This document shows positions 8,555 to 17,403 of a DNA stretch of 36,515 nucleotides, in pieces. How positions within the stretch are numbered: position 1 is the first letter of the stretch; each line of letters opens with the position of its first letter. Both the position numbers and the translations under genes were made by a program. The stretch is from a virus. Below the pieces are notes generated by a model that saw only the letters and a program-made list of their open reading frames with translations, made no database searches and was not told the origin of the DNA. The stretch covers positions 1-36,515 of IMG/VR virus record IMGVR_UViG_3300044961_000317; one strand, written 5' to 3'.

Positions 8555-9030
8555 TCCGCACCCGCGTCGTTGTCCGCGACGAGGGTCTGCGCGCCGCGAT
8601 GGCCGAAACCCGCGAGCAGCTCGACGATGATGTGCGGGCCGCGCTCGTCGGTGTCGCCGAGGACGTGGTGCTCCCCGTCACCAGGACGCTCGCGCCACGC
8701 CGGTCCGGTGAGCTCGTGTCGTCACTCACCGCCCGTGCGACACAACGCGGCGCGTACATCACCACCTCAATACGGGGCAAGAAGGGTCGCCGCGTCGGGC
8801 TCCTGGAGTTCGGTGGGACCGTCAAGAAGCCGATCGTGCCGCGGCGCGCACACGCCCTCACCCCCGCCCCCGGGGTGTTCGTCGCGCGGATCACGACGCC
8901 GCGCACATACCCGGCGCAACGGTTCATGCAACGGTCCGTCGAGGACCAGCAGCCACGCATCCGCGCCGCCATCGGTGACGCTCTCACCGAAGCGGTGAAC
9001 CGTCACATGCGCCGCCACGGGGTGGGGTGA
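8551..9030 (+). CDS. Head closure / tail completion protein, HK97 gp10-like
   Basis: A 159-residue protein starting at the ATG that overlaps the adaptor stop. It opens with a helix (RDEGLRAAMAETREQLDDDV), then LAPRRSGELVSSL, LLEFGG and PAQRFMQRSVEDQQ, the residue pattern of HK97 gp10-like proteins (LAPvdTGxLrxSi, vExGt, xPfxrpA). Members sit at the neck and help join head and tail. The order adaptor, gp10-like, tail terminator, tube protein is standard. Confidence 0.78.
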   Translation: MIRTRVVVRDEGLRAAMAETREQLDDDVRAALVGVAEDVVLPVTRTLAPRRSGELVSSLTARATQRGAYITTSIRGKKGRRVGLLEFGGTVKKPIVPRRAHALTPAPGVFVARITTPRTYPAQRFMQRSVEDQQPRIRAAIGDALTEAVNRHMRRHGVG

Positions 9031-9479
9031 TGGGAGTCCCGTCCCTCACCGGCATCGCTGACGCCGCCGCTGGTGTTGTCACCGCCCAGGCGATCACCCT
9101 GGACGGCAACCAGTGCCGGGTGTACGCGACCGAACCACGGGTGATGGACACCCTCCCGGCCGTCGCGATCAGGTTCTCCGGGTTCGACCGTCGCAACCTG
9201 GATGAGGCGGACCACCAGCTCGGCGCCGAAGCATGGGACCTCACCTATGTGGTGACCGTCGAGGTTCCCCTCACCGACCCGGACGCCGGGCAGCGCAACG
9301 CGCAGACGGTGCTCGCCCAGGTCGTCGACGCGTTCGACGGGTCACCGACACTCGGCCGCAGCGATGTCGAGGACGCAGTCCTGTCGAGCGGCGAACAGTT
9401 CTTCGTGACCGACCAGGCGGCGAACCAGCAGCGCGTGCGCCTCGAGTGCCGCCTGTTGGTCCGTGCACTATCCACATGA
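9030..9479 (+). CDS. Tail terminator protein
   Basis: A 149-residue protein starting at the ATG that shares a base with the preceding stop. It has the alpha/beta layout of tail terminators: an N-terminal helix (GIADAAAGVVTAQA), central strands (AVAIRFSG, WDLTYVVTVEVPL), a helix (AQTVLAQVVDAF) and C-terminal strands (RVRLECRLLVRAL). The protein would cap the tube and set the end of tail growth. The assignment relies on position before the major tail protein and this layout. Confidence 0.65.
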   Translation: MGVPSLTGIADAAAGVVTAQAITLDGNQCRVYATEPRVMDTLPAVAIRFSGFDRRNLDEADHQLGAEAWDLTYVVTVEVPLTDPDAGQRNAQTVLAQVVDAFDGSPTLGRSDVEDAVLSSGEQFFVTDQAANQQRVRLECRLLVRALST

Positions 9480-9496
9480 CCAGGAGGCCGCACCAC

Positions 9497-9883
9497 ATGG
9501 CACCACGCAAGACGCCCGAGGCGCACGGCCTCCGGCTCACCCTCCCCGGCGCGACGTCGGAGGCGCACAACATCCCCGGTGTCCCCGGGTGGTTCTGGAC
9601 GCATCAGCCGACCCCCGTCGGCGGGCCCGGTGACGCGATCACCCTCGACGACGCCCGCCGGTACGACGCGGACCCCGGGATGCACCTGCAACTGGTGGAG
9701 TTGACCGCCGCCGAGCACGCCGCCGCCCGCGACCACCTCGACCGGTTCGTCCGGGCCGCCGCCGGTGACCTCCGTGCCGCCGCCGCCAGCACCATTGGTG
9801 ACGAGCGTGAACGCGCCGCCGAGCAGCTCGACTCCACGCGGAACGCGGTCCTCGCCGACGTCAACAGTGAGGAGGACGAGTAA
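9497..9883 (+). CDS. Hypothetical protein before the major tail protein
   Basis: A 128-residue protein. AGGAGG (9482-9487) lies 9 bases before the ATG at 9497, so this start is preferred to the in-frame ATG at 9476. The N-terminal half is a compact segment with GVPGWFWTHQPTPVGGPGDAI; the C-terminal half is an Ala/Glu/Arg helix with coiled-coil character (AAAGDLRAAAASTIGDERER) and an acidic end. The stop overlaps the major tail ATG (TAATG). A minor neck or tail role is inferred from position only. Confidence 0.6.
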   Translation: MAPRKTPEAHGLRLTLPGATSEAHNIPGVPGWFWTHQPTPVGGPGDAITLDDARRYDADPGMHLQLVELTAAEHAAARDHLDRFVRAAAGDLRAAAASTIGDERERAAEQLDSTRNAVLADVNSEEDE

Positions 9884-10905
9884 TGGCGACCGGTTACGTT
9901 CAGCTGCGGACCGAGGCGACCCCCGGCTCCGAGTCGGTCACACCCACCTACGGGACGAAGGTCCTGTACCCGCCCGCCGTGCAGGTGCAGGCGAACAGCA
10001 ACCCTTCGCACCTCAACCGCGACGACGACATCCGCAACCTGGATGAGCCGACGTCGCTCCTGCCCGAGAAGTTCATGCCGGACTGGTCCCTGGAGTCCCG
10101 CATGTACCCGGACACCGTCGGGATGCTGCTCACCATGATGCTCGGCGCCCCGACGACCACCGCCGGCAACGGGGTCATCACCGACCCTGACAGCGTCATC
10201 ATCCCGACCGGCGCGTACCGGCACGTGTGGACCGCGCCGTTCATCACCGGCTCCACCCCGAAAACCAGTGATGTGCGCATCGCGTACAAGGACCAGTCGT
10301 TCTTCCAGCAGTTGAAGGGCGCCGCGATCCAGCAGATGCAGGTGACGAGCCCCGCGGAGGGTGGGTCGCGCGTCCAGGTGTCCGGCCCCGCCCTGTACCT
10401 CGCGCGCATCAGTGACCCCACCCTCACCCCCGCGTACGAGGCGCTCACCATCCTCCCGTTCCTGCGCAGCCACATGAACATCACATGGCTGTCCGGCAGC
10501 GCCGCGATCGAGGACTTCAACCTCAACATCGCGAACCCCGTCAGCGTCACCCATACGCCCGGTGGCGGGTCCAAGTACCCGGACCTCATCGAGAAGGACG
10601 AGGGGCCGGTGACGTTCACCGGCAGCATCCCGAAGCGCTCCATCAACGCCACCGACTACGACGCGCTCATCAACGCGACCGGGTTCGCCGCCACCGTCAA
10701 GTTCATCTCCACGTCGATCATCGCGTCGTCCTACCCGTACAAGCTGTTCTTCGTGTTCAGCAACTGCCAGTACTCGGGTGGCGGGCCGAACGCCCTCGAG
10801 AACAAGCGCCGGATCGGCGCGTCGTTCGACTGGCGGGCGTCGAGCACCGGCAGCTCCGGGCACGCGACGATCAGCCTCATCAACGCGACCACAAGTTACT
10901 CCTAG
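9883..10905 (+). CDS. Major tail (tube) protein
   Basis: A 340-residue beta-rich protein expected to stack as rings around the tape measure. Residues around LPEKFMPDWSLESRMYPDTV, the aromatic strands through the middle, and a Ser/Thr-rich end (ASFDWRASSTGSSGHATISL) are typical of long siphovirus tube proteins in actinophages. It follows the tail terminator gene, and the chaperone and tape measure genes come after it, although an HNH gene has entered between. Assigned mainly from gene order and composition. Confidence 0.8.
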   Translation: MATGYVQLRTEATPGSESVTPTYGTKVLYPPAVQVQANSNPSHLNRDDDIRNLDEPTSLLPEKFMPDWSLESRMYPDTVGMLLTMMLGAPTTTAGNGVITDPDSVIIPTGAYRHVWTAPFITGSTPKTSDVRIAYKDQSFFQQLKGAAIQQMQVTSPAEGGSRVQVSGPALYLARISDPTLTPAYEALTILPFLRSHMNITWLSGSAAIEDFNLNIANPVSVTHTPGGGSKYPDLIEKDEGPVTFTGSIPKRSINATDYDALINATGFAATVKFISTSIIASSYPYKLFFVFSNCQYSGGGPNALENKRRIGASFDWRASSTGSSGHATISLINATTSYS

Positions 10906-10939
10906 GACGTATTTACAGGTCTTTTGGTATCATCGCGTG

Positions 10940-11485
10940 ATGGATAAGACCTGTGCATGTGGCTGCGGAACGCCGACGAAGGGAACATGGGCGCGTGGCC
11001 ACTACGAGAGACCAGGTGGCACCGTCCCGAGATGGAAAGTCCCCAACGTCCGGGTCTGCGAAGGATGTGGCCGTGAGTACCACCGCGGCGAGATGAAGCA
11101 CCCGCAGTCGAACCGGCACTGGATGCAGCGCCGGTTCTGCGGCGAGGCGTGCCGGCGCGCGTGGGTCGCGGCATGGTCGGCATCGCGGAAGGGCGAGATC
11201 CGCAAGGAGGACGCGACGAAGCAAGCCGGTCGTAAGCGTGCTCGTGCGCTGTACCAGGATCGTCCGTGCGAGGTGTGCGGAGCGCCAGCTGAGCGGCATC
11301 ACAAGGACGGCGACACGCTGAACAACGAGCCATCGAACGTCGCGTTCCTGTGCAGGAAGCACCACATCGAGGCGGAGGACCGGATGGCCTACCGCCGCAA
11401 GGACCCGGAGGCCAGGGCCGCCCACAGACGGGCGCTGGCCAGAGAACGAGCACGGCGATACCGCGAGCGAAAGCGAGCCACATGA
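10940..11485 (+). CDS. Free-standing HNH homing endonuclease
   Basis: A 181-residue protein with cysteine pairs near the N-terminus (CACGC, CEGCG, CGEAC) and a C-terminal beta-beta-alpha-metal motif: CEVCG (110-114), HH (120-121), Asn133, then CRKHH (138-142). It would nick or cut DNA and spread itself by homing. It breaks the late operon between major tail protein and tail chaperone, a site where phage HNH genes often insert. The bases just before it (10906-10939) are AT-richer than the surroundings and show no good ribosome site. Confidence 0.85.
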   Translation: MDKTCACGCGTPTKGTWARGHYERPGGTVPRWKVPNVRVCEGCGREYHRGEMKHPQSNRHWMQRRFCGEACRRAWVAAWSASRKGEIRKEDATKQAGRKRARALYQDRPCEVCGAPAERHHKDGDTLNNEPSNVAFLCRKHHIEAEDRMAYRRKDPEARAAHRRALARERARRYRERKRAT

Positions 11486-11497
11486 TCGAGTTCCGTC

Positions 11498-11518
11498 AGG
11501 GCGCCCGGTGGGCGCCCT
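11498..11518 (+). terminator. Intrinsic terminator-like hairpin in the tail operon
   Basis: Perfect 9-bp stem AGGGCGCCC (11498-11506) and GGGCGCCCT (11510-11518), with loop GGT and then TTCTGTT. It lies 12 bases after the HNH stop and ends 19 bases before the chaperone ATG. Tube protein is needed in large excess over chaperone and tape measure, so an attenuator here is sensible. It probably predates the HNH insertion as the natural end of the tube-protein message. Confidence 0.7.
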
Positions 11519-11537
11519 TTCTGTTGGGCGGCCCGGC

Positions 11538-12047
11538 ATGACCTGGGTTGCGAACGAGCAGCAGCACACGTTCGGGTCGGGTCGGACGTTCACCGTCCGG
11601 CGCGGCCTGTCCATGTCCTGGCTCATGTCCCAGGCGATCGCCCGCGGCGACGACGAGGTCGCCGGCATCCTCGGGCTGCTCATCGAATCCGGCGGGAAGA
11701 TCGACGACGGAACCGTCGACCTCACCGACCCGATGGCGGCCCGCGCCGTCCTGCTTCTGCAGCGCGACATCGTGGAGGCGATGTTCCTCAAGCCGCGGGT
11801 CGTCTACGACCCGGACCAGGTCCCGGAGGGAATGGAACCCGACCCCGACACGGGTGTCCCCCCGGTCGTGTGCGCATCCGACCTGCATGACTCGGAGCTC
11901 ACCGAGGCGCTCACGATGGCTTTCGAGGGGGTCGCCGACGCGACCAGGTTTCCGGGACTCAGCCATGGCGGAACCGGTGGCAAGGGTGGCGAGGGCGTGG
12001 GGGTCAAGCCCAAGCGCAATTCTCGGGCTTCCGGTGGCAAGCGTTAG
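11538..12047 (+). CDS. Tail assembly chaperone, short (unshifted) form
   Basis: A 169-residue protein just before the tape measure gene, the normal slot of the gpG-like chaperone. It contains helical FTVRRGLSMSWLMSQAIARG, DPMAARAVLLLQRDIVEAMF and an end rich in Gly/Lys (GGTGGKGGEGVGVKPKRNSR). It would bind the tape measure protein and recruit tube subunits. The ATG at 11538 is preferred to the GTG inside the terminator stem at 11508. A second open frame overlaps and extends it (see the frameshifted form). Confidence 0.78.
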   Translation: MTWVANEQQHTFGSGRTFTVRRGLSMSWLMSQAIARGDDEVAGILGLLIESGGKIDDGTVDLTDPMAARAVLLLQRDIVEAMFLKPRVVYDPDQVPEGMEPDPDTGVPPVVCASDLHDSELTEALTMAFEGVADATRFPGLSHGGTGGKGGEGVGVKPKRNSRASGGKR

Positions 12048-12216
12048 CGCGTTCATCGTCGACCGGGACCTGGCGGAGCTGCTCGCTGAGGCGGACGCCG
12101 CCGAACAGCAGCATCATGCTGATGGTGCGGTGACGTCACCGGGCGGCTCGTGGGGTGGCAGCCCGCCACCCGACCCGAACCTGCCGTGGGCGCCGGGGCA
12201 CGGACCGGAGGGATGA
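11538..12216 (+). CDS. Tail assembly chaperone, long form by predicted +1 frameshift
   Basis: The frame one base forward stays open through the end of the short gene to a stop at 12214-12216, and has no good independent ribosome site. A run of five G (11999-12003) is read GTG GGG GTC in the first frame; a Gly-tRNA on GGG (12000-12002) moved one base forward would again read GGG and continue with TCA. The fused product would be about 225 residues: 155 plus a 70-residue extension with FIVDRDLAELLAEADAAEQQ and a Pro/Gly-rich end. Most phage chaperones use -1 slips; the -1 frame here soon stops at 12131. The slip site itself is an inference. Confidence 0.55.
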
Positions 12217-12219
12217 TAG

Positions 12220-14943
12220 GTGGCGCGCGGAGGACGTAACCCGAGGGTCTACATCGAGGGGGACGCCGACGGCGTCCGCAAGGCGTCACGCGACGCCGAA
12301 TCGGCGCTCGGCCGGCTCAACACGGCGGGCACCCGCGCGTTCGGCGGGATGCGCACCGCGGCGCTCGCCGCCGGCGTCGCGTTCGCCGGTATCACCGTGG
12401 GTGTCGCCAAGTTCGGTGTGAGCGCCGTGAAGGCCGCCATAGATGCGGAGGCCTCGAGCGCGAAGGTCAAGCGGATGGTCGAGAACGCCGGCCTGTCTTG
12501 GGACAAGTACGGCGCGAAGATCGACAAGGCTATCCAGGCCCAGTCCCGCCGTTTCAAGATGGACGACGAGGATCTCGCCGAGTCGTTCGGGAACATGCTC
12601 CGCACGACTGGGGACGTGAACAAGGCACTGGCGCTCAACGCGACCGCCGCTGACGTCGCGCGGGCTAAAGGCATTGACCTTGCGGCCGCACAGTCGACGC
12701 TCGCCCGCGTCTACAACGGTTCGTTCGGGGGTCTCCGCAAACTGGGGATCGCGTTCGAGCCTGTCACGAAAGCCCAGGACAAGCTCAAGCAGTCCGGGCG
12801 TGACTACACGCAGCAGCAGATGGAGCAGGCGAAAGCCGCTGACAAGGTTGCGTCCCGTGAGGCTGCTCTCGCCGCCGTCAGGCAGAAGTTCGCCGGTCAG
12901 GCGGACGCGTACGCCAAGACGACCCAGGGCAAGATTGAGGGTTTCCAGGTCGCGTGGGAGAACCTGCAGGAGACGATCGGCACCCGCATCCTCCCCGCTG
13001 TTGGCGACGCGTTCGACGCGATGTCCGACGGCATCAAAACAGTCACGGACGAATGGCCGCGGATCGAACGGGCGATCGCACCGGTCATCGACGCGTTCGG
13101 GTCGAAACTCACTGCCGCCGTCGCCGGGTTCTCCAAAGCCGCCCGGCAGGCGTTCCCGGTGGTCGCCGAGATCATCGGGCAGGTCCGCGCCCCGATCGTG
13201 GCGACCGTCGCGAACCTGTCGAGGCTGTGGGGTGCCCTCGCTGAGGACGGTGCCCGCGCGTTCCGGCAGCTCGCCCCCGTCGTCGGCCCCCTGATGCGGG
13301 AGATCCTCAGGACCGTCCAGTCGGTCGTCGCGCTCATCACCGCCATCTGGGTGCGGTGGGGTGACGAGATCACCACCGTCGTCGTCGGTGCTTTGCGCGC
13401 GGTGGCCACGGTGATGCGGCCCGCCCTGCAGGTCGTGCGCGGCATCATCGTCGCCGTCACCGCCGCGATAAACGGAGACTGGTCTAAGGCGTGGCAGGGA
13501 GTGGTCACCGCCCTCCGCGGCGCCCTCTCCCTCGTGCTCGCCCTGCTACGCACGATGCCCGCCCGGATGGCCGGGGCGGCGCTCGCCATCGGGTCCGCCC
13601 TCATCAGCGGCATCGGGTCAGGTCTGCGGCAGTTGCCGTCGATTCTCGCCGCGATCATCGGCGCCGCGATCCGGGCTCTGCCCGGCCTGCTCGCCGGCGC
13701 CGCCGCCGACGCCGGCCGGGCCCTCGGATCAATGTTCGCGAACGGCCTCAAGGCCGCGGCGGGCAGCATCTCCGGGGCGCTCAACCCGTTCTCGAGCGGC
13801 GGCTACATCGGCGGTCCCGGACCCGCGCACGTCGACTCGCAGCTCGTCATCGCCCGCCCCGACGAGGTGATCCTCACCCCGGAGCAGCAGCGCCTCGTCG
13901 AATCCGGGGTCAGCATCGACCACGCCCTCGCGATGACCGGCGGGAAGGTCGGCGGGAGGCGGTTCGCGTCGGGCGGGCGCATCCGCCGGCGCCTCGGTGC
14001 GAGCGAGCCGGTGCCGGACCTGTCCGACGTCGACGTGACCCCGTACCCGGGTGGCGGGTTCCTGACGTCCGACGGCCTGTTCATCCCGGACAGCGGGGCG
14101 GCGGGCCGTGCCGCCCGGGCGGCGGCGCGTCGCACGAGGACGGACCGTTCATCGGCGGCGCGCACCGGCCGGACCCTGCTCGGGTTCCGGCCGCGGACCG
14201 CGCCGAGCGCGTCCGACGCGATTACCGCCCGCCACCGCGACGACTCGCTGCAGGACAAGCGGGCGGAGGCCGCCGCCGAACAGACGGCGCGCGGTGCGGG
14301 GATCACGAACCCCGAGAAACTGGATGCGATCCGCCAGCAGGCGGTCCGTGCGGTCCGCATCCGTGAGCTGCGCGCGGACCGCGGCGACCTCGTCGCCGAG
14401 AGGGGGCGCATCACCCGCAAGCTCACCGGGCTCGCACGGGCCCGCAAGGCCGCGTACGCGGCGCTGCGGAAAGCCCACACCCCCGGGCGCCGGCGGGAGG
14501 TGCTCGACCGGATCACGGACCTCAACAGGCAGATGCAGGATGCGTGGGATGAACGCGCAGGGGTCGACCGTGAGATCGCCGACGTCGACGCGCAGCTCGC
14601 CGAGCTTGGCTACGACCAGGCGACGACGGCCGCGCAGATTACCGACCTACCCGACGTCGCCCCGTCGAGCAGCTCGAGCGGCGGCGACACGGCATCCGGT
14701 GGCGGCAGCCTCACCGATGCGGACCGGCAGGCGATCAATCGCGGTATCGCCGCGGACGCGTTCATACAGGCGGCGTTCGGCCCCGGTGACATCGGCACCG
14801 GAGGTCAGACGGCGATCGGCGCCGCCACGGGAGGCAGGTGGGTGCCGATCCGAGTGGACGCCCAGTCGTTCGCCGCCGCCACCGCGAGCGCCGCCGGTAG
14901 CATCGGGTACGTCACCGCGAGCCTCGTCCCGTCAGGAGCGTAG
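12220..14943 (+). CDS. Tape measure protein
   Basis: A 907-residue protein and the longest gene of the window, as expected for the ruler of tail length. The GTG is set by GGAGGG (12207-12212), 7 bases upstream. The N-terminus has DADGVRKASRDAESALGRL followed by a hydrophobic segment (about 45-65), then long helices with LQETIGTRILPAVGDAF. The middle holds hydrophobic stretches (about 385-515). A Gly-rich motif (SSGGYIGGPGPAHVDSQLVI, then RPDEVILTPEQ, about 525-555) is the hallmark of many tape measures. The C-terminal part is a charged coiled coil ending in a beta-rich tail. At about 1.5 angstrom per residue the tail would be roughly 130 nm. Confidence 0.93.
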   Translation: MARGGRNPRVYIEGDADGVRKASRDAESALGRLNTAGTRAFGGMRTAALAAGVAFAGITVGVAKFGVSAVKAAIDAEASSAKVKRMVENAGLSWDKYGAKIDKAIQAQSRRFKMDDEDLAESFGNMLRTTGDVNKALALNATAADVARAKGIDLAAAQSTLARVYNGSFGGLRKLGIAFEPVTKAQDKLKQSGRDYTQQQMEQAKAADKVASREAALAAVRQKFAGQADAYAKTTQGKIEGFQVAWENLQETIGTRILPAVGDAFDAMSDGIKTVTDEWPRIERAIAPVIDAFGSKLTAAVAGFSKAARQAFPVVAEIIGQVRAPIVATVANLSRLWGALAEDGARAFRQLAPVVGPLMREILRTVQSVVALITAIWVRWGDEITTVVVGALRAVATVMRPALQVVRGIIVAVTAAINGDWSKAWQGVVTALRGALSLVLALLRTMPARMAGAALAIGSALISGIGSGLRQLPSILAAIIGAAIRALPGLLAGAAADAGRALGSMFANGLKAAAGSISGALNPFSSGGYIGGPGPAHVDSQLVIARPDEVILTPEQQRLVESGVSIDHALAMTGGKVGGRRFASGGRIRRRLGASEPVPDLSDVDVTPYPGGGFLTSDGLFIPDSGAAGRAARAAARRTRTDRSSAARTGRTLLGFRPRTAPSASDAITARHRDDSLQDKRAEAAAEQTARGAGITNPEKLDAIRQQAVRAVRIRELRADRGDLVAERGRITRKLTGLARARKAAYAALRKAHTPGRRREVLDRITDLNRQMQDAWDERAGVDREIADVDAQLAELGYDQATTAAQITDLPDVAPSSSSSGGDTASGGGSLTDADRQAINRGIAADAFIQAAFGPGDIGTGGQTAIGAATGGRWVPIRVDAQSFAAATASAAGSIGYVTASLVPSGA

Positions 14944-14945
14944 AG

Positions 14946-17399
14946 ATGGCGATGACCGTGACGCTCACCGCGCACGACGCGGCCCGCACGTCCCTCACCC
15001 TCATCGACGCCTCATCGTCGCCGTGGAAACTGGTGACGGCGAACTGGGGGAACGCGGTGTGGGACACCGCGTACACGGGTCCGCGCCGGTCCCTCGGCGC
15101 GCGGCCCGCCTCGAGCAGCGCCCAGAACCGGCAGGTCGCCCTCGGGTTGCGGCTCCTGCCGGCGAGCGTCACCGCGGGGGTGACCGCCCAGAAGGAACTC
15201 AACGCGGTGGTGGAGGTGATGCGCCGCAACGGTGGGCGCGTCACGGTGCAGCACACGGGGCAGACACTCAGGCAGCACCTGGAGGTCCTCACCGGGACGT
15301 CCGCGCTCCAGGACTGGACGAACCGGGCGGAGTGGGCGGGCCGCGTCGACTACGCCCTGACGTTCACCGCGGAACCCTACGTCCGTGGGGACAGCATGGA
15401 GGTCCTCGACACGTTCACGAGCGACACCCGCGACGACTACACGTTCGACACCGGCGCGAAGGCCGACGTGTCGGTGTCATCCGGGGAGCTAGTCCCGGCG
15501 TCCGCGGGGACGAGCGTCGCGATGATCCACACCGCGGTCGGCTACCAGTACGGGGACGTCCGCGCCACGGCGACGTTCAACGTCGGCGCGACCGTCACGA
15601 ACTACCTCGGCGGAGTGATCCTCAAGCGCACGGCGGCGGGCACCTACCTGCGGGTATACGTCGACGACAACGGCACGAACAGCCGCCTGCGGATCGACAA
15701 GGTCGTCTCCAGCACACCCACGAACCTCGCGTCCGTGAACCTCGCCGCCAGGGTCGCGGCGACCACACCGTTCGCGGTGGCCGGCAGCATCGAGGGGAAC
15801 ACCGTCCGGGCCGAGCACTACACGGTCCCGCGGAACGCGTCGATGCGGTCGAGCCCGACCACCACCACCAGCGTCGTGCTCACCGGGTCGGACAAGACCG
15901 CGTTCGGTGACCAGGTGACCGGGCAGTGCGGGTTGCGGTGGACTCCGCAGGCGACGGGGGCGCGCGCCACGCACCTCACCATCGAGCCGTTCCCGATGAC
16001 CGCCCCGGGCGGGGCGGGCACACGGCGGATCACAGGGACGATCCCCGGGGACGCCCCCGCCTTGCTGGACGTCATCGTCGGGAACATGACCTCCGGCCGG
16101 TTCGGGGCGTGGTGCGCGGAGCGCGTCGAGCCGCGGAACATGGTGCTCGGCGGGGACTTCGAGGAGAAGGCGGGGTTCGCGACGGACGGCCCGTGGTTCG
16201 CGGGAAGCGTCCTCACGGGGGCCGGGACCGTCGGGAACGTCAACGCGGGGGCCCGCACCGGCGCGTACCACCTGGACTGGACGACCGGTGCGGCCGCGAA
16301 CCGCGGGATCGAGACGTGGCTTGTCGGCCCGTTCATCGCCGGCCGCAGCTACACCGCGTCAGCGTGGGTCAGGTCCGCGTCCGACACGGAGAACGTCCGG
16401 TTGTTGTTGGGGACAGCGACCGATTCGGCGGGCGGCACGGCGTCCGCCCTGTCGTCGACGTGGACGGAGCGGACGGTGACGTGGACGCCGACCGCGGATA
16501 CCCCGTATGCGGTGCTCGCCGTGGAGTCGACGAGCGCCACCGCCGTCGGCGCGGGGGAACTCGACACGGTCCGCGTGTACGACACGATGGAACCACCTAC
16601 CGCCGTCAGCCAGCTGCGAGGCCTTGGGGGCGCACCATTGCACGGGGTGCTTCACCCCGGGCAGGTCGATCAGGGGTCCAGCAACCTCGTCACAGGCCTG
16701 TCGGGGTGGCCGTACATCTTCGGGTCCGCGCAGCGCGGCGCGACCGGGTCGCTCACATGCGTGTGGATGATCGACCCGAGCATCATGAGGGCGGACGACC
16801 ACGCGCAGAGCATCGACGTGGAGGTGTGGGCGGGGTTCGTCGTCGGCGCCCGAACCGGAGTGGCTGCGGTGCTGTCCGCCGATGTCGGCGGCGCGACCAT
16901 CTACAGCCGCGAGTACGGGTCATCCGGGTGCAGACTGTTAGCGAGCGCCACGAACGTGTACCGGTTGGGCACCGTCGGGTTCGCGGCGGACCTCGACCGG
17001 CGCGGCTCCGCTGGCGTGAACCTCCAGGTCGCCGTGACGAGCACCGGCGGATCCGGGAACATTGACCTGGCGTGGGTGATCCTGATGCGCGCCCACAACC
17101 GCGTAGCGTGGCCGACCGGGAAGTCCACCAGCGGATACCCGTCGTTCAACAACGGAAGCCCGACGGTCACCAGGGCGATGCACGACGGCCGGTGCCTGCA
17201 GGACTCCGGGAGCCGGGCGGGGTGGCGGACCGCCCCCGGCCACGGGCAGGTCGCGACGATCGACCCGGACGCCACGCACTTTACGTGGATCACCGCGGCG
17301 TCCGTCCCGAACGGAGACGCCGGGTCCACCACGAACCCGGACCCGCAGCTGATCCGTCTGTCACCGACCCCCCGCTGGCACCAGTTGAGGGACGAGTAG
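14946..17399 (+). CDS. Distal tail / minor tail protein with carbohydrate-binding-like domains
   Basis: An 817-residue beta-rich protein following the tape measure, with AGGAG before its ATG. The first 150 residues (SPWKLVTANWGNAVWDT, TNRAEWAGRVDYALTF) fit the distal tail protein that begins the baseplate. After EPYVRG come beta sandwich segments: one around SVSSGELVPASAGTSVAMIH and a second that resembles a galactose-binding or CBM-type jelly roll (ENMVLGGDFEEKAG-like start, then SYTASAWVRSASDTENVRLL). The long C-terminus may sit at the host surface. The fused carbohydrate-binding-like modules suggest a role in adsorption; this part is inference. Confidence 0.7.
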   Translation: MAMTVTLTAHDAARTSLTLIDASSSPWKLVTANWGNAVWDTAYTGPRRSLGARPASSSAQNRQVALGLRLLPASVTAGVTAQKELNAVVEVMRRNGGRVTVQHTGQTLRQHLEVLTGTSALQDWTNRAEWAGRVDYALTFTAEPYVRGDSMEVLDTFTSDTRDDYTFDTGAKADVSVSSGELVPASAGTSVAMIHTAVGYQYGDVRATATFNVGATVTNYLGGVILKRTAAGTYLRVYVDDNGTNSRLRIDKVVSSTPTNLASVNLAARVAATTPFAVAGSIEGNTVRAEHYTVPRNASMRSSPTTTTSVVLTGSDKTAFGDQVTGQCGLRWTPQATGARATHLTIEPFPMTAPGGAGTRRITGTIPGDAPALLDVIVGNMTSGRFGAWCAERVEPRNMVLGGDFEEKAGFATDGPWFAGSVLTGAGTVGNVNAGARTGAYHLDWTTGAAANRGIETWLVGPFIAGRSYTASAWVRSASDTENVRLLLGTATDSAGGTASALSSTWTERTVTWTPTADTPYAVLAVESTSATAVGAGELDTVRVYDTMEPPTAVSQLRGLGGAPLHGVLHPGQVDQGSSNLVTGLSGWPYIFGSAQRGATGSLTCVWMIDPSIMRADDHAQSIDVEVWAGFVVGARTGVAAVLSADVGGATIYSREYGSSGCRLLASATNVYRLGTVGFAADLDRRGSAGVNLQVAVTSTGGSGNIDLAWVILMRAHNRVAWPTGKSTSGYPSFNNGSPTVTRAMHDGRCLQDSGSRAGWRTAPGHGQVATIDPDATHFTWITAASVPNGDAGSTTNPDPQLIRLSPTPRWHQLRDE

Positions 17400-17403
17400 G
17401 CCG

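Noticed and set aside
9604-10863. 419-residue minus-strand frame opposite the major tail gene
   Set aside because: Shadow of GC-rich coding on the other strand; no recognisable fold and no ribosome site.
10906-10939. A promoter for the HNH gene (TTTACA and TATCAT)
   Set aside because: The two boxes are only 10 bases apart, too close for sigma-70 recognition; no other pair fits.
12048-12133. A -1 frameshift for the chaperone long form
   Set aside because: The -1 frame stops at 12131-12133 after a Ser/Arg-rich stretch, and no slippery heptamer of the X XXY YYZ type was seen before the stop.
14108-15910. 600-residue open plus-strand frame across the tape measure end and distal tail start
   Set aside because: Arg/Pro/Ser/Gly-dominated composition, no motif, and it overlaps two well-supported genes in another frame.
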